NCBI GenBank assembly: GCA_017607445.1
Contig: JAEVHH010000003.1
Coordinates: forward strand, 4,774,001 to 4,838,000
Reading direction: 5' to 3'
Length of the DNA: 64,000 nt
From: Histoplasma ohiense
Taxonomy: Eukaryota; Ascomycota; Eurotiomycetes; Onygenales; Ajellomycetaceae
In this document: in pieces, positions 12,517-24,540 of the stretch
How positions within the stretch are numbered: position 1 is the stretch's first letter
Layout: the number at the start of each line of letters is the position of its first letter
Translations under genes and position numbers: made by a program
Notes under the pieces: generated by a model
The model's input: the letters and a program-made list of their open reading frames with translations, nothing else
Databases searched by the model: none
Told to the model about the DNA's origin: nothing

Positions 12517-13783
12517 TCAATGTCTTGTCGACCTCGACCTCGACCTTGAAGTGGGAGGCTTCGATCGCTTCGATCTGGCTGGAGCTGAACTACCTAAAAA
12601 AAACAGAAACAAACAGCGAAGTTAGCAAAAAAGGAAAAAAAAAAAAATTCATTTGATCAACAACATCTCCAAATGCATAAGCAGAAGGGGGAACGGAGTT
12701 GATTTTTCACTCACTGCTACTGCTGCTACTACTATAATCATAGTAGTAATACGAATCAGAATACCCCGAGCTGGGCGGCGCCTGCTGATTCTTGCGCCGC
12801 AACCCCAGACAAATCGCCAGCGTCCCAAGAACCAGGCCCACGCTCGTCCACTTCCCCATCCCAAACAGGCCGGACCGTTTCGATTTCTCAGACGAGTAAT
12901 AGGAGTACGAATCCGAGTGCCGCGCAGGAGGCGGGCGGGACGGTCGGTGCCCAAACCAAGTACGGCCGGGCCGCCCGCCGCTGCCCTCGGAGAACGACTG
13001 TGTGGTGCCGGAGCCGCTCCCTCTCCTTCTGCCGCATCCAAACAGCGCCAGGATTCCCTCGATGGCGCCCTTGGCACAGGCGGACAGGCAGAGGACGAGT
13101 AAGAGTATGATGCCGATGAGGACACCGATGACGATGCCTGCGATGGCGCCACCGCTGAGTCCACCGCCGCCCTTCGAGGCTTCTGGCGGGGGCAGCAGGA
13201 CGCCGTCTGTGCCGACTGGAGGGAGGAAAGGGACGGTCGCAGTGGGAGCGGTGGTGATGGTTGCACCGCCGGAACTCGTTGGTCTGGAGGGAGGGGTCGG
13301 CGATGGCCCGACCGAGGGCTCGAAGGGGGAGCTTCCGGCCTCGATGCATTGGCCTTCATATTTGCACGCCTGCGCGGCGGTGCAGCAGATGGTGCCGCAG
13401 GCGGATTCGCCGAGGTTAAGTTGGCATTGGATCTGGCTGCGAGATGTTGGGGCCGAGACCAATCTGCTGCCCACCGAGGTCACTGTGACCAGGTCCGTTC
13501 GGACGAAAGTTGTCGTGAATGTCTCCCATTGACCTTCGGCCGCGCGGGGTTTTTCCACGAAGCTGGAGTCGACGCAGATGGCTTGGTTGTTGTCGTTTGT
13601 GGTGCAGGTTTGCGTTGCGGTGCAGCATTCTTGCCCGTAGAAGCCGCAGGGCGTGCAATCGCGGGTAGCGAGGCCGGTGTTGAAATGTACAGGGAATGGA
13701 AATGCGTGTGTCGATAATGAAGGTGATTGCGAGAGGATAGATAGGATGGCCAAGGCCGTTGGAGATATCCCGAGGCGTCGCAT
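12517..13783 (-). CDS. Cys-rich single-pass surface protein (Mid2/WSC-like layout)
   Basis: Two exons, 13783-12715 and 12593-12517, giving 381 residues. Unspliced, the frame stops just inside the intron after a Ser run; splicing adds an Arg/Ser tail (SKRSKPPTSRSRSRSTRH). The layout is: signal peptide 1-26, two Cys clusters (C43, C46, C53, C54, C60, C70 and C120, C129, C133, C134, C140, C146), a Ser/Thr/Pro stalk about 150-205, a Gly-rich transmembrane helix about 211-236, and a cytoplasmic tail rich in Arg, Ser and Tyr with a second hydrophobic stretch at 312-328. This resembles fungal wall-stress or mucin-like surface proteins, but I do not recognise a named family. It lies next to another Cys-rich secretory protein on the same strand. 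Confidence 0.75.
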
Positions 13784-15124
13784 AGCTGCTGGTGGGTTGT
13801 ATCCACTTCAAGTAGATAAGCCCAAGAGTTGGCTGAGGATTTGGTGTCTCTCACCAAGCACTGTACAAGTACAGTTTGGATCTAGAGAACCAGCAACCCA
13901 ACTGGAGCTTCCTGAGCTACAATTTCGGATACAAGCTGCTGTAGGAAGGCCTCGTAGGTCAATAACTGGTGAGGTTGTGGGGTGTGTTATCGATAACTGG
14001 CTACCGAGCTTAGCTTCCTCAATGCTGTGATGCGCTTGTTGGAGTCTGGACAACACCAGACAGTTCGAATCGAATGGAATGATGGAAGCAGAAAGATGTA
14101 AAAAGAAAAGAGAAGAGAGAAGAGACGGAGAAAATAAAACCAGGAAAACTCTTCGAGGAACAAGACCTGAAAAGCGAGGTGGGCTCTCCGCTGTCTGGTG
14201 CTGTATGCGGCCCAGCCCTCGATTTTCGCTCCCAGCCACCATATCACTAGCTAGTAGTTTACCCAACCACCCGCTTTCCCCACCAACAAGTGGCACTGGA
14301 AGCATTTGTGTATTTGTTCCTAACTTCAGTTGTAACCCTAATGAGCATAAAAAAATGGAAAAATTAGGGTCTGATGATTAAAAGGGGAACACGACGATTG
14401 CGGAATCAACCGTTCGGCCTATGCGCTGTTCTCTGCGGGGCATCGAAGCAAGGAAATCAATCATCGATTCCTCTTGAGCTCTTGATGATGCACGCCGACT
14501 TGGCAAGACAGACAGACAGGGCAGAGCATCGGACAGGAAATATGGCGGGCAGGGAACCTGTCAAGATTGTTAAGCTGTGCCCCACACACAGGGGAGAAAC
14601 CAGTGCCTCCGTGTCTCTCTCCGTGTCTCTCTCCGTGTCTCTCTCCTCGTGTCTCTTCCCTCGAGTTGCAGCTGTCAGCCATTGTTTGATCTGAAAATCG
14701 TTCAGTTCGCTGGAAACTTTCAACGGGAAGCAGAACGGGCCGCAGAGTTACCACACGATGCGAAGGGTTAATTAATGCGCTGACTCATCTGTTTATTTAC
14801 TCTTGGGGAAAAGATTTCTTGATACAACTAGATCATATACTACTCATATACAAGGAAGGTCATTCATGGTTCCCATCATTGAGAAGAGAGAGACGAAAAA
14901 GAAAAAGGAAACGAAAAGAAGCGCCATAAGCCGCTTTTGTCAAACCAACTGTCAACCCAAAATGGAAAAAGCAGATGCAACAGCAGCAAACCTAAAAAAA
15001 ATTATATAAATAAACCCATAATATAGAAAGAAGAAAACAATTTGCGAAAAAACAAGAGGAAAAGAAAAAAGAAAAAAGAAAAATAAGAAAGCAAGAAAGA
15101 AAGAAAAATTCCAACAGGACAAAT
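13784..15124. other. intergenic between two surface-protein genes
   Basis: Spacer holding the promoter of the upstream Cys-rich gene and the 3' flank of the next. It contains a 12-bp tandem repeat at 14609-14644 and purine-rich runs near 15030-15110. I see no gene. Confidence 0.5.
14609..14644 (+). repeat. 12-bp tandem repeat, three copies
   Basis: Three exact copies of CCGTGTCTCTCT, followed by an imperfect fourth. It is non-coding pyrimidine-rich simple repeat DNA. Confidence 0.9.
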
Positions 15125-16034
15125 TTAAACAACTATTCCCGCAACCGCAACCACAACCCCGGCTACAATATCATACACCAACCCCTGCCCCCTCGCCGCA
15201 ACAACCCCTCCAGATCCTATCCCATCCCTAAACGCCGTACAATACCCTACCTGCAACCCGTGACACGCCGCCGTGCTCAGACTCGAGCACACAGATTGCG
15301 GATTGCCCACCGTCGGCTGCACGCCGGGCACCGTGATGCCGCGCGCGCCCCCGACCGTGACGCCGTTCACGCCGCCCAGCGACGCCGTGCAGCTGGAGAA
15401 TTGCGCCTGGCAGCCTGAGTAGGCGGAGACGCAGGCCTCTTGGTTCGGGAAGGTGGTGGGGATGATCGTGAAGGGGAATGGGGCGTTGGGGACCGTTGGC
15501 GCCGCTGAGCTTGTGGGGCCTGTTGGCGGCGTGGTGGTTGCGGTGCCTGGTTGTGGGAACATGAAGTTTGAGGAGGCGGACGTCTGAGGGGGGCCTACTA
15601 GGTTTTGTTAAATAGAGTCTTTTTTCTCCTTCTTTTTTTTTTTTTTTTCTCTTTTCGAAGAAAAAAATATTCACATGTTTATGTGTAGAGATACACTACG
15701 TGAAAGGTGGGTTGAGGGGAATATACTAAGTGTACACACCTGATAAATGACCCGTACACGCCGCCCCGCTGGGACAGCAGGCCATGTTATTTGCATCGTC
15801 GCGCGAGCAGACCGTGTCCCGTTGGCAACATGCCTCCGCGGCCCCGAGGAGCGCACAGCTGTTAAACCCCGCCGGACAACTGCCCTGTCGTTTCACCAGT
15901 CCTATGGAATCCCTCTGGACATTGCGCCAGTCGAAAAGAGGTTGGCTGAAACGGGAGGTATCTGTATACACATTCTTGGCGTCGATTGTGGTAAATAGCA
16001 GCAGCAGGAGGAGTGGAAGCGATTTCAGTCGCAT
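15125..16034 (-). CDS. Cys-rich GPI-anchored-like secreted protein
   Basis: Two exons, 16034-15740 and 15594-15125, giving 254 residues. It has a clear signal peptide (LPLLLLLLFTTIDA, residues 6-19) and a likely Kex2 site, KR, at 48-49. A compact Cys module follows (C53, C60, C69, C70, C76, C86, C87, C93, with CC pairs and CCPSG). The rest is a Thr/Pro stretch, a second Cys region (about 150-220), and a C-terminal hydrophobic tail (IVAGVVVAVAGIVV) preceded by small residues, which fits GPI attachment. It should sit at the plasma membrane or wall. The CC-containing module is similar in style to that of the neighbouring gene at 12.5-13.8 kb. Function is unknown. Confidence 0.8.
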
Positions 16035-18677
16035 TTCTACTTCTTCTTAGTCGTCGTCGTCGTCGTCTCGGGGATGTACTGCGGGTGAAGACCCCGCGGG
16101 GCGGGTGACTTTTATTATATATATCTAAATTTTTATTTTCTTGTGGCAGGAATAGGTTATCGATGGATTTGCGAACGGTTTGCTAGCAGTGACTGGAATT
16201 ATATGGGGTATCAGTTATTTTCAGGAGCTCCAAGAAACATATTCAGCGATCCCACACTTAGGCTGGATAGAGCCATGATCGGAATCCATGTGACATTTTA
16301 ATGAATGGATCGAAATGTTGTGACGTACCTCGTCAACAGAAAGAAAAGTTGGCATACCCGGTGAGGTCCTCCAGGATGCGATGTGATCGTTTCTCGCCAG
16401 ACAAACGCAGGCTCGGCGGAGTGGTGACTATTGTTATTGTACGCAGCTTGGTAGATATTATATCACCTATCATCCAGAAAGCGTAGAAAGCGTTGGTGGC
16501 TAATGATAAAATAGTAAGTGTCGCAATGGCGAGAACTTAAAAGCAAAAATAAAAAATAAAAAATAAAAAAGGAAGCATGATCGGATCTGGACGTCGCATG
16601 TCCTCGAAACTTGTCTCCCGTCTCGTCCAAACCGTTGCAACCCTAACGATGCCACAGCAACCGGCCGCCGCCAACAAACCAACTCCAAAATACCCCACCA
16701 ACAACCAACCAGAGCTGCGGGTCAGATGGGTCAGCCAATTGGAAAAGAAGAATCATTGCGCCTACAGAGGATTGGAGCTATGATATCAACATGCAGGTCC
16801 AGCTCCTGCCAACCTTTTGACCCAGTTTTCCAGACAATGGTATGAGGATGTCTATCAGCGGTGCTGGTTCCAATCCCACGATGCAGGAGAGGAACAATAT
16901 CACTGCTCTCTCAAGAACTCAGAATCTGGGCTATGGACAGTGCATTCACAAGCTGGGCGGTTGCCAACGCTGCAGTCTCGTTAGGTGCTTGCGAACATGC
17001 ACTCTCGTGGTAAGGTCCTGTTGCGCTGCTTGCTTGTTGGGACATCAGAGCACGGCACGCACAGAAGAAATACATGCTCTCCAGGCATTTTAACTTCTAC
17101 AGAGCTGTTTTCTGCTGCAGATACTAGCCAGAGAACGTACTACCTATCTTTCCAATTCTGCGATTCTTCATAGAAGGGAACAATTCCAACTTGGGTCAAC
17201 AGGACATCCTTAAGACTCGAATAAAAAACGGAGGTGTGATGCATTTGTATGAATGCACTTCCCGCCTATCATCTTTCGGATCAGGGCTTGGATTCCATTT
17301 TTCAGAGGATATCTTTTGCGAACAGGCGGAGTGAGAAGTATCCCAAGAACCGCCATGCGATTTGTGGTGAACCACCTATCGCCCATTTTTTGATGTCTCC
17401 CTTGACCAAAACCCAACGAACTCCACAAGAAATCATGGGCAGCATGACCGGGATATATAAATAACGCGTTTGTTCGCGTCTCGATACATCCGAAACACGA
17501 AGAGTTAGCTATGCAATTATTGTTGGCGAAGTTTCGTCAGCTTTTGAAAAAAAGTAGTGGCGACCGTCCTTCTGGCGAGATGCGAGAGGCAAGCCGCAAT
17601 CCTGCCATGTTTCCCTCCACCCTGACTGAATGGTGTAGGTCCAAATCACGCTCCGCTCAGCTTACGTCTCACTCAATGTTTTAATTTCCAGGCCTGTCGG
17701 AACTGGAACCTGGCAACGGTGGAAAATTAGCATACATTACTCAGACAATGTATCAAGGTGTTACTGCCTTGAGTACTACGAAATACGAATCGACAACGGA
17801 CAACTCAAAGAACAGGAACATTTCTCTCCACAACCTGTTCCATCTCCCACAGACAACCTCGCAGCTAGAAGCGTACACACCAGAAAATCATGCCATATTT
17901 CCAAACCCAAATTTTCTCTCGTGCTTCAATGCGGTTTGCCATCTGCCACAAGGCGATGCGCATCCTACCGCACTTGCAGAGGCGGGATTTGAGAAGTGAC
18001 TAGTCCCCTGGACCTTAGATGCAAAGAGCTCCCTCACAAGCTAAAGTATGCTTCTAGATATCCGGAAAGGCGAGGAATCAATCGAGCTTAGGAAAACGAC
18101 CACTGAGTTTTGAAACATTTGCGTAACTGCGGATGTAACTCGATTGGTTCCGCATTTCGCACACAATAGCCGCTTGCTGGCCGTTATTGCGGGAACCAGC
18201 AGCACAGCGGTCGAAGATATCTATCTATCTGACCTGGTTTACTTTTCCAAACTCACATTTTGCTAATAGCCATATATACGCACATTACACGATCTCGGAG
18301 CTTAGTTCTATAGAATCGAAGGGTTTGACTGTTTCCAAGCAGGAGATGCCCCTGTTGTGCTTTTCTCCTCTTCTCATTTGTTTTTGGGCCCTGAGCAACT
18401 CCGCGATTAGAGCATTCCCGCACTCCCCCTGGGCCCGTGCACTGTGTGTGACACCTGGGGATTGTAATAGCAGACGTCAAACAGCGCGGGGTCTACGGCG
18501 GAAAAAAAAAAAAAAAAAAACAAAAACAAAAATGATTAGATACCAAACGAATCAAATGGTCGCGGCTGGTTGCTAATTAATTTTCAGTAGGTTCCGTGTC
18601 TACGAGCTCTCTATCCAGACGAGCTTGGAAGAGAACTCGACACTGCTCTGATCCCCTGCATTCTTTCATGTTCATAT

Positions 18678-18719
<42 letters not shown>

Positions 18720-18756
18720 GTCGAATGTCGCTCTATATGATCCCAAGAACTGAGAA
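16035..18756. other. gene-poor spacer, possible decayed coding fragments
   Basis: No intact gene is supported. Short protein-like stretches occur, for example on the minus strand at about 17440-17290 (hydrophobic, Trp-rich) and on the plus strand near 16920-16990, but stops and frame changes break them and I cannot name a family. A TA microsatellite lies at 18682-18714, just upstream of the MFS gene. Confidence 0.4.
18682..18714. repeat. (TA)n microsatellite
   Basis: About 16 TA units, ending roughly 40 bp upstream of the start codon of the MFS transporter gene, so within its promoter or leader. Confidence 0.9.
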
Positions 18757-20617
18757 ATGTCGACTGGTGTATGGCAAGTCATGGATGAAAGCACAGACGA
18801 GTTGATCCGTCCTGAGGATTTCCCCCTTCCCAATAGGTCTCAGGAATCGCTATGCTCGCAAGAATTAACGAGTTGGAATATTACCCCTCCGCTTCCTGCT
18901 GTCGTTGACAAAGCTCGGCACCTAACAAACCCGGCGCCTCTGCCATCGCTTGCGAGTGAGGCGCTCCAGCAAAAGTCAGATGAACTCCAGCAGCCGGTTA
19001 AAAATGAGTGGGACTTCATATTTATTTTTTTCACTCTTGCAATAGTTGCCTTTGTCAGGGCGCTGGATGTGACTAGCCTCCCTGTTGCTCTTCCAGTACG
19101 TATAAATAACGTTCGTACAGAAAATGGTCCGATCGAGGCATGGAATTATTTCTAATTCATTCTTCTCTTAGATTATTGCTCGAGAATTTAATGCTACTAC
19201 CTGCCAGTCATTCTGGGCGGCGATATCATTTCTCCTCACAGCTGTACTCTCTCAGCCAATTCACACGGTAGTATCGGCCGTTTTCGGGAGGAGGGAGATT
19301 CTATACATATGCCTCTTATATTCTGCCATTGGCTCAATCATTGCTGGGTTTTCAAAAGACATACATGTCCTCATCGCCGGCCGAGCTCTGCAAGGGTTTG
19401 GTGGGGGTAGTTTCGAAGCCCTTTCCGAGACTGTTCTCAGAGGCTTGAGCACATCAGCAGACCGCTCCCGCTACTTAACTATCCTCAGCTTTATATGGGC
19501 AGCTGGGTTCGCATTAGGTCCGTTGATCGGAGCCATCTTCGCAGAACATGTAGATTGGCGTTGGATAATCTGGATCAATATACCACTCCTGGCAGTCCCC
19601 ATCCTGCTTGTCCTTATCTGTCGCGTACTGAAACCCATCAAATTCCCTCTCCCGTCACAGCTTGACCAAGTCGATTGGCTGGGGATAGTCCTCTTTATAC
19701 CGTCCCTCACCCTCCTCACCGTAGCGATAACCTGGACTGACGCACAAGACCAATTGGGCTCAATAGTTACTATCGCCATCCTAGCACTGGGCATCCTGTT
19801 CCTGATCGCATTCGTCATCCGAGAAGGATGTGTCCACACGCCTATATTCCCTTACTGGCTCCTTGCCAGCAGGAGGGAATTTGCAAGTCTATTTGGAGCC
19901 TTTGCGTACGGTGCAGTCCTCTATCCTATCAATTTGTTCATCCCGATTTACTTCGAGGCTGCTGTCCAGCTTAATCCCGTCGCCGCGGCTACCAACATGC
20001 TACCTCTCTCCATCCTCGTTTCCGCAATGGCATTGGTAACTCCCCTCGGAATCAGGCATCTGTGCCGTTATTCATGTTTCATATGGATCGGGTGGTTTCT
20101 CACGACACTAGGCATCGGCATCCTTATTCTGCTCCACAGCGAAACCAATACCGTCAGACGGATGGGGCTCCAAGTCATTGGTGCCTTGGGCCTGGGTATT
20201 CTGCTCCCGGCACTGAGCATCCCGTTAGAAGCACGAACGGATGGCGAACAACAAGCCGAAGAAACGATGGGGAATTCTACATTCGCCCGCCAGCTGGGCG
20301 CAGTCGTTGGCGCTGCGCTTAGCACACACATATTTTCAAGGTCGTTTTCGACAGCGGTTGGAAAGCTTTTACCTCTTCCCGAGCCGCTTGTCTCGCTGAG
20401 TGACGGAAAAGCAGCTGTCCGATTTATCCCTTTGCTAAAACATTTGGATCTTTTGGTCGGTGAAACAAGTGCAATCGTTGGTGTCTATGAGCGTGCGATG
20501 ACGGCTGTGTGGATTGCTATAACCGTTATCAGTGGGTTGGGATTGGTGTCCAGTATCCTCGTCCGTGAGCTTAAAGTGGGAGAGAAGGATACTGGAAAGC
20601 AGACGCTGCAAGGGTGA
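18757..20617 (+). CDS. MFS transporter, DHA2 (14-TM drug:H+ antiporter) type
   Basis: Two exons, 18757-19095 and 19172-20617, giving 594 residues. A ~85-residue polar N-terminus precedes the first membrane helix. The first helix ends in LDVTSLPVALP and continues IIAREFNAT across the intron, the DHA2 motif that follows helix 1. Then come AGRALQGFGGG (motif B region) and GLRGLSTSADRSR, and many hydrophobic helices to about residue 580. The family exports drugs, fungal metabolites or siderophores across the plasma membrane by proton antiport; the substrate here cannot be read from sequence. The loop between helices 2 and 3 (HTVVSAVFGRRE) is a weak version of motif A. The gene converges on the secreted protease 335 bp downstream; no biosynthetic genes sit beside it. 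Confidence 0.9.
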
Positions 20618-20951
20618 TATATTTTGTACCATTGTGGGCTATATATATATATGACCAGCTCCCTTTTTACCACGGGCTTAGGATCCAGAATAACATACCT
20701 TAACTAGTCATAAGTATAATAAAACGCCTAGCCTGCAAAGCTTCGAATTTTATCTCTATGGCCGTCTATGCTCCAATTACACGAGAGGCTGGTTCCTCCG
20801 TGCAAGGAAAAAGTGATGTAAGAATAAACTGGAGTTCATTCACTAGGTCACTAGGAACAGCTTTCGAGGGAAATGACGACACTAGCCCACATATGTATTT
20901 GATCCATTCCGTCTATGTATGTAAGTCGCAACAAGAGATCACTCCACATAA
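20618..20951. other. convergent 3' spacer
   Basis: Shared 3' flank of the MFS gene and the serine protease gene. Nothing else is seen. Confidence 0.5.
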
Positions 20952-22019
20952 CTAGTCAGTGTGATTCCAATGAGCCAAGCCATACGCGACAAGATCAGTC
21001 ATAAGCCTGCCGCCTGCAGAGACATCATGGTACAAACTCGAGTCTTTTATACCATTGCAGCCGCCAACCTCTTCACTGCAATCCTTCTCTCCCCCACTAC
21101 AAACACCCACAATTGTGGGCTGCCCATCAATATATTCCCACATCGGCCCTCCAGACCAGCCAGGCGAAGCAAACACTCGAGTCTCCAATTCCTTCCCGAG
21201 ACGCCCATGGAAATCGACATTAAGAAGCGTGATGTTGGACAAAAGCATTTGCTCATTCCCTTGAAACGCATCAGTAGGGTATCCGGAACTTCTCCATGGT
21301 CTACCCATATAGGAATCCCCATCCTTCCACCACTTTGTACCCATCCAACCAGTCAAGTCCCCGAGCGGTTTGCAGAGCTGGCAGACGATGTAATCAATCC
21401 CGGTGACATTAAAAGTATTTTTGACCCCGCGGCATTGCGATACGTAAGAGCTACCATATGGCTCGACGCCGTTGCCGAAACCTGGTGAAAATCTCATCCA
21501 TCGATTTCTGCCATATCCCCATGGAAAACAGTGACTGGCGGTGAGTATGAGGTTTCTCCCGACTAAAGACCCCGTACACCACCCTCCATTATCGATATTG
21601 GAACGCTGGAAGAATAGCCGGCCGATGGTGTTCCATGGATAAGTCATGGGGTTTACGACACGGTCGCGGTAGTATAGGCCCGTGTTGTTAGGGTTGAGAT
21701 TCGCAAGCATATACGCATTCTCTGCTGCCCAGGGTTCCAGCAGAGGATAATTTTCAACTTGGTGGGCCTCGATCGGATTGTATCCAAGCGTACTCCCAGA
21801 ATCTGCACCCATGGTGGCATCTAGCGCGCCATTGCCAGTATTCCAAAACGACGAATAACTCACAACACGATCTAGATCCATTTGTATCAATTCTTCGGCA
21901 TCTAGGTTTGGTAGAATAATAGGAGATCCCTTGCTGTCCCTGAAAAGCGGTACAGCCGTGGCAGAGATAATAATGATAGTAAAGGGAATGACAAAGCGAG
22001 TGACTGAAGAGCAATGCAT
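20952..22019 (-). CDS. secreted trypsin/V8-like serine protease (S1 fold)
   Basis: A single uninterrupted exon of 355 residues. It has a signal peptide (hydrophobic 9-22) and a ~100-residue N-terminal region that may be a propeptide. The catalytic triad is visible: His163 in LTASHC, Asp209 in GIDYIVCQL and Ser289 in SPGWSGGP. The Ser motif reads GWSGGP rather than the usual GDSGGP; glutamyl-endopeptidase/V8-like and fungal S1B-type relatives are also relaxed here. Several NxT/NxS sites suggest glycosylation. Cleavage preference cannot be read safely. As a secreted protease it would act on extracellular protein. It is convergent with the MFS gene. Confidence 0.85.
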   Translation of the reverse strand: MHCSSVTRFVIPFTIIIISATAVPLFRDSKGSPIILPNLDAEELIQMDLDRVVSYSSFWNTGNGALDATMGADSGSTLGYNPIEAHQVENYPLLEPWAAENAYMLANLNPNNTGLYYRDRVVNPMTYPWNTIGRLFFQRSNIDNGGWCTGSLVGRNLILTASHCFPWGYGRNRWMRFSPGFGNGVEPYGSSYVSQCRGVKNTFNVTGIDYIVCQLCKPLGDLTGWMGTKWWKDGDSYMGRPWRSSGYPTDAFQGNEQMLLSNITLLNVDFHGRLGKELETRVFASPGWSGGPMWEYIDGQPTIVGVCSGGEKDCSEEVGGCNGIKDSSLYHDVSAGGRLMTDLVAYGLAHWNHTD

Positions 22020-23894
22020 TTTATGCCCATGGGAATGATAAGATCCGATTAGCCATCAATGATTGAAACAGGGACTCTCATATTGCAAGAGTCCCTCGAA
22101 TCAAGAAGGGGGGCTTTCTCAATAGAAGAAGTGCCTAGAGAATGCGGATCCAACGATTCGATGGACATTGACTCCCACGATGTGAAATGAGACTATCGCA
22201 CCTTCTGGACAGCATAACAACAAAACAGGCAGCGTTGCGGCAATACAGTACTATTGAAAGTGGTGCATCTCAATCACGCTTGCCGGCTCCTGCACCCAGC
22301 ACCGGCGCTGGGGATATTCATTTTTCCATCATCATTTCGTCTTGAGAGGGGCACAGTGCAATCCAACAGAAAATAATGGACAGATTTTAAAATAAGAATT
22401 ATAAAGGAAAGAAAAAGGATAAGAACAAGGGAACGAGTCACGCTAAAAATATATACTAGTACAGTGTACAATATTTCTGTTGCACGTTGAATGCCAGGCT
22501 TATTGAGTTTCAAATAGACCTAACTGGGAGCTCCGACGAGAAAAATGTCCCATTGTTCTCCGCAAAAATAAACAGATATATGGAAACATAGAAACAAATA
22601 CTGAACCGCCTGCTGGAGTGGCCGTGATCAAGCATTGGCAACACAGTTGAGTTGGCTCAACTGTACGCCTGAGATGCCCAACAGGGCAGATCCGGAAACG
22701 ACTCCGCACTGTTTCTGGAGAAAAGACACTCCGCGTCGATTGAACCAGCTCGACGGCTGAGCTATCTGGATTGAGGAGAAAAGCAGCTCAACGTTTTTAG
22801 GGAATTGCATCAGAGATAACCCGGATCATTGGTCGGGCCGAGCCACAATGAGTCTCCTTGCTACTACCGAGAAACATCCTCTCTGATCAACCTCTCCAGG
22901 ACTGAATTGTATCTGCCGTCTACAGATCCAACTAGAACTCCAGGATAAGGTATGCCTTGCTGTCTATTCCTTCGTGGCGCTCGGTCAGCGGCAATTGGAA
23001 CGACTAATTATTCCTCCTTTCGCAAATTATACCTCTTGTCCTTCCCTTGGGGCGAGTCGTTGACACCCTGGCTAGAAAACAGCGAAGCCCCCATGTTTTC
23101 TTCCATCTTTAGAGCGGATAGATTCTCAAATCATGGATCCTGTTTGGGGACTTCGTTTATGCGGATGTTTCGCGCTAGAAATCCGTGTTTCATGCCATCC
23201 TTTTACCGTGGACCAGAATAATCGATGCGAGAATGTCGTCCTTTAATTGATGAGATGTGACATGCGATATTCCAACTATATCATATGGCTGATGGCGATA
23301 GCTACTTAGGATATACACAGACATCAGGGCACAGCATCTATATCCCAGGGATTTGCAATCCAAGCTACGAAGGTCTAATCCGTACCGCTGTTGACAACTC
23401 CCAAGGTACCAATGGAATGGGGGGGGCCTGGCTATAGCCGTTTGCAGGTGTCGTTTATTTGGCTGTTTTTAAGCTATAAGTCAGACGTCTGAATTATGCC
23501 TATTTCGGACCCATTCAAGTAATTCCCTGTTTTGTATGTTCGCTATATAGCTGATATATTTAGCTTACACCCTTTGAGCTGGAAATCTGCTTTTCTTTTC
23601 TTTTCTTTTCTCTTCTTTTTGGAACATAACCTTCCAGTCCGCTTATTCGGTCTCCGCTTCTTTCGTGTTTATCGAAACTTTTCAGGCCCATGCTGGCTTC
23701 CATTTTTGCGAACTTCACTGGCTGAGGCTGTTCTTTCTCACTCACTGTTCCGATTTTCCTCATCTGTCATAATTTGCTTTACATCGTCCGGCACAGAAAC
23801 CAACTGGCATCATGTCTATATTTAAACATGCTGTCTCGCCAGAGTTCTTGCCTCTATCTCTCTCGCTCTCGAATTGAGTCTCTTGAAAGAAGAA
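22020..23894. other. gene-free spacer upstream of AA9 relic
   Basis: The protease promoter is expected at the left end. The rest shows only short frames on both strands with no recognisable product. Confidence 0.5.
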
Positions 23895-24540
23895 TGTTGA
23901 CGTTATCCCCAGATTTCGCGGCTACCTGATTGGCCGGTATCCTTATATGCCTCACCCATTAGCCGTTGCCGGATGGTCCGCTACCGCAAGTGACAAGTTC
24001 ATACACTAACCCTGAAATCATTTGGGATCGCGATGCCGAGCCAGGAACTGCGGGAGTGTTTGCAGAAGGCACCATGCAATTACAGTGGACTGGTAGGCAG
24101 AAAGCTACCATTGGCCCATTTACACACTTATCTGGCGAACTGCAAAGGAGACTGACTGCTCAATGGTCGACAAAACGACCCTAGAGTTCTTTAACACCCA
24201 ACAAGCTGGTCTCGTTGATGATAGCCAAAATCCCGGTCAATAGCCATCCGTCAACTTATTGCAAATAACAACATTTGGAGACTCACTACCTCTTCAGCCA
24301 TTGCCCCCGGATATTATATCCTCCGGTATGAAATAATTGCCCTTCATGTTGCGCGCGAACGCAATGGCGCCCAAAATTACCCGCAATGATTTAATCTAAA
24401 ACAACAGATTGGGAATGATCTAACCCCGGGAAAAGGGTGGAACTGCTTTCTACCAATCGACCAACCCTGGCATTGAAATTAATATTTACAATCCATTTAA
24501 TGGCTATGAAAAATTTTGGTTCAGCCCTGTGCAATGATGG
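23895..24540 (+). pseudogene. decayed AA9 (former GH61) lytic polysaccharide monooxygenase
   Basis: Successive pieces of an AA9 protein appear in order but in different frames. From 23902: GYLIGRYPYMPHPLAVAGWS. From about 23995, another frame: SYTNPEIIWDRDAEPGTAG then LQWTG. From 24166: VDKTTLEFFNTQQAGLVDD, stop at 24241. From 24249: RQLIANNNIW, then IAPGYYILRYEIIALH and NGAQNYPQ, stop at 24387. From 24436: STNPGIEINIY. AA9 enzymes are secreted copper enzymes that cleave cellulose or other glucans oxidatively. At least four frame changes and several stops show that the gene is dead. The signal peptide and the N-terminal copper His are not found, and the internal His motif (SHHGP in active enzymes) reads ATIGP. 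Introns alone cannot explain the stops inside conserved blocks. Confidence 0.85.
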
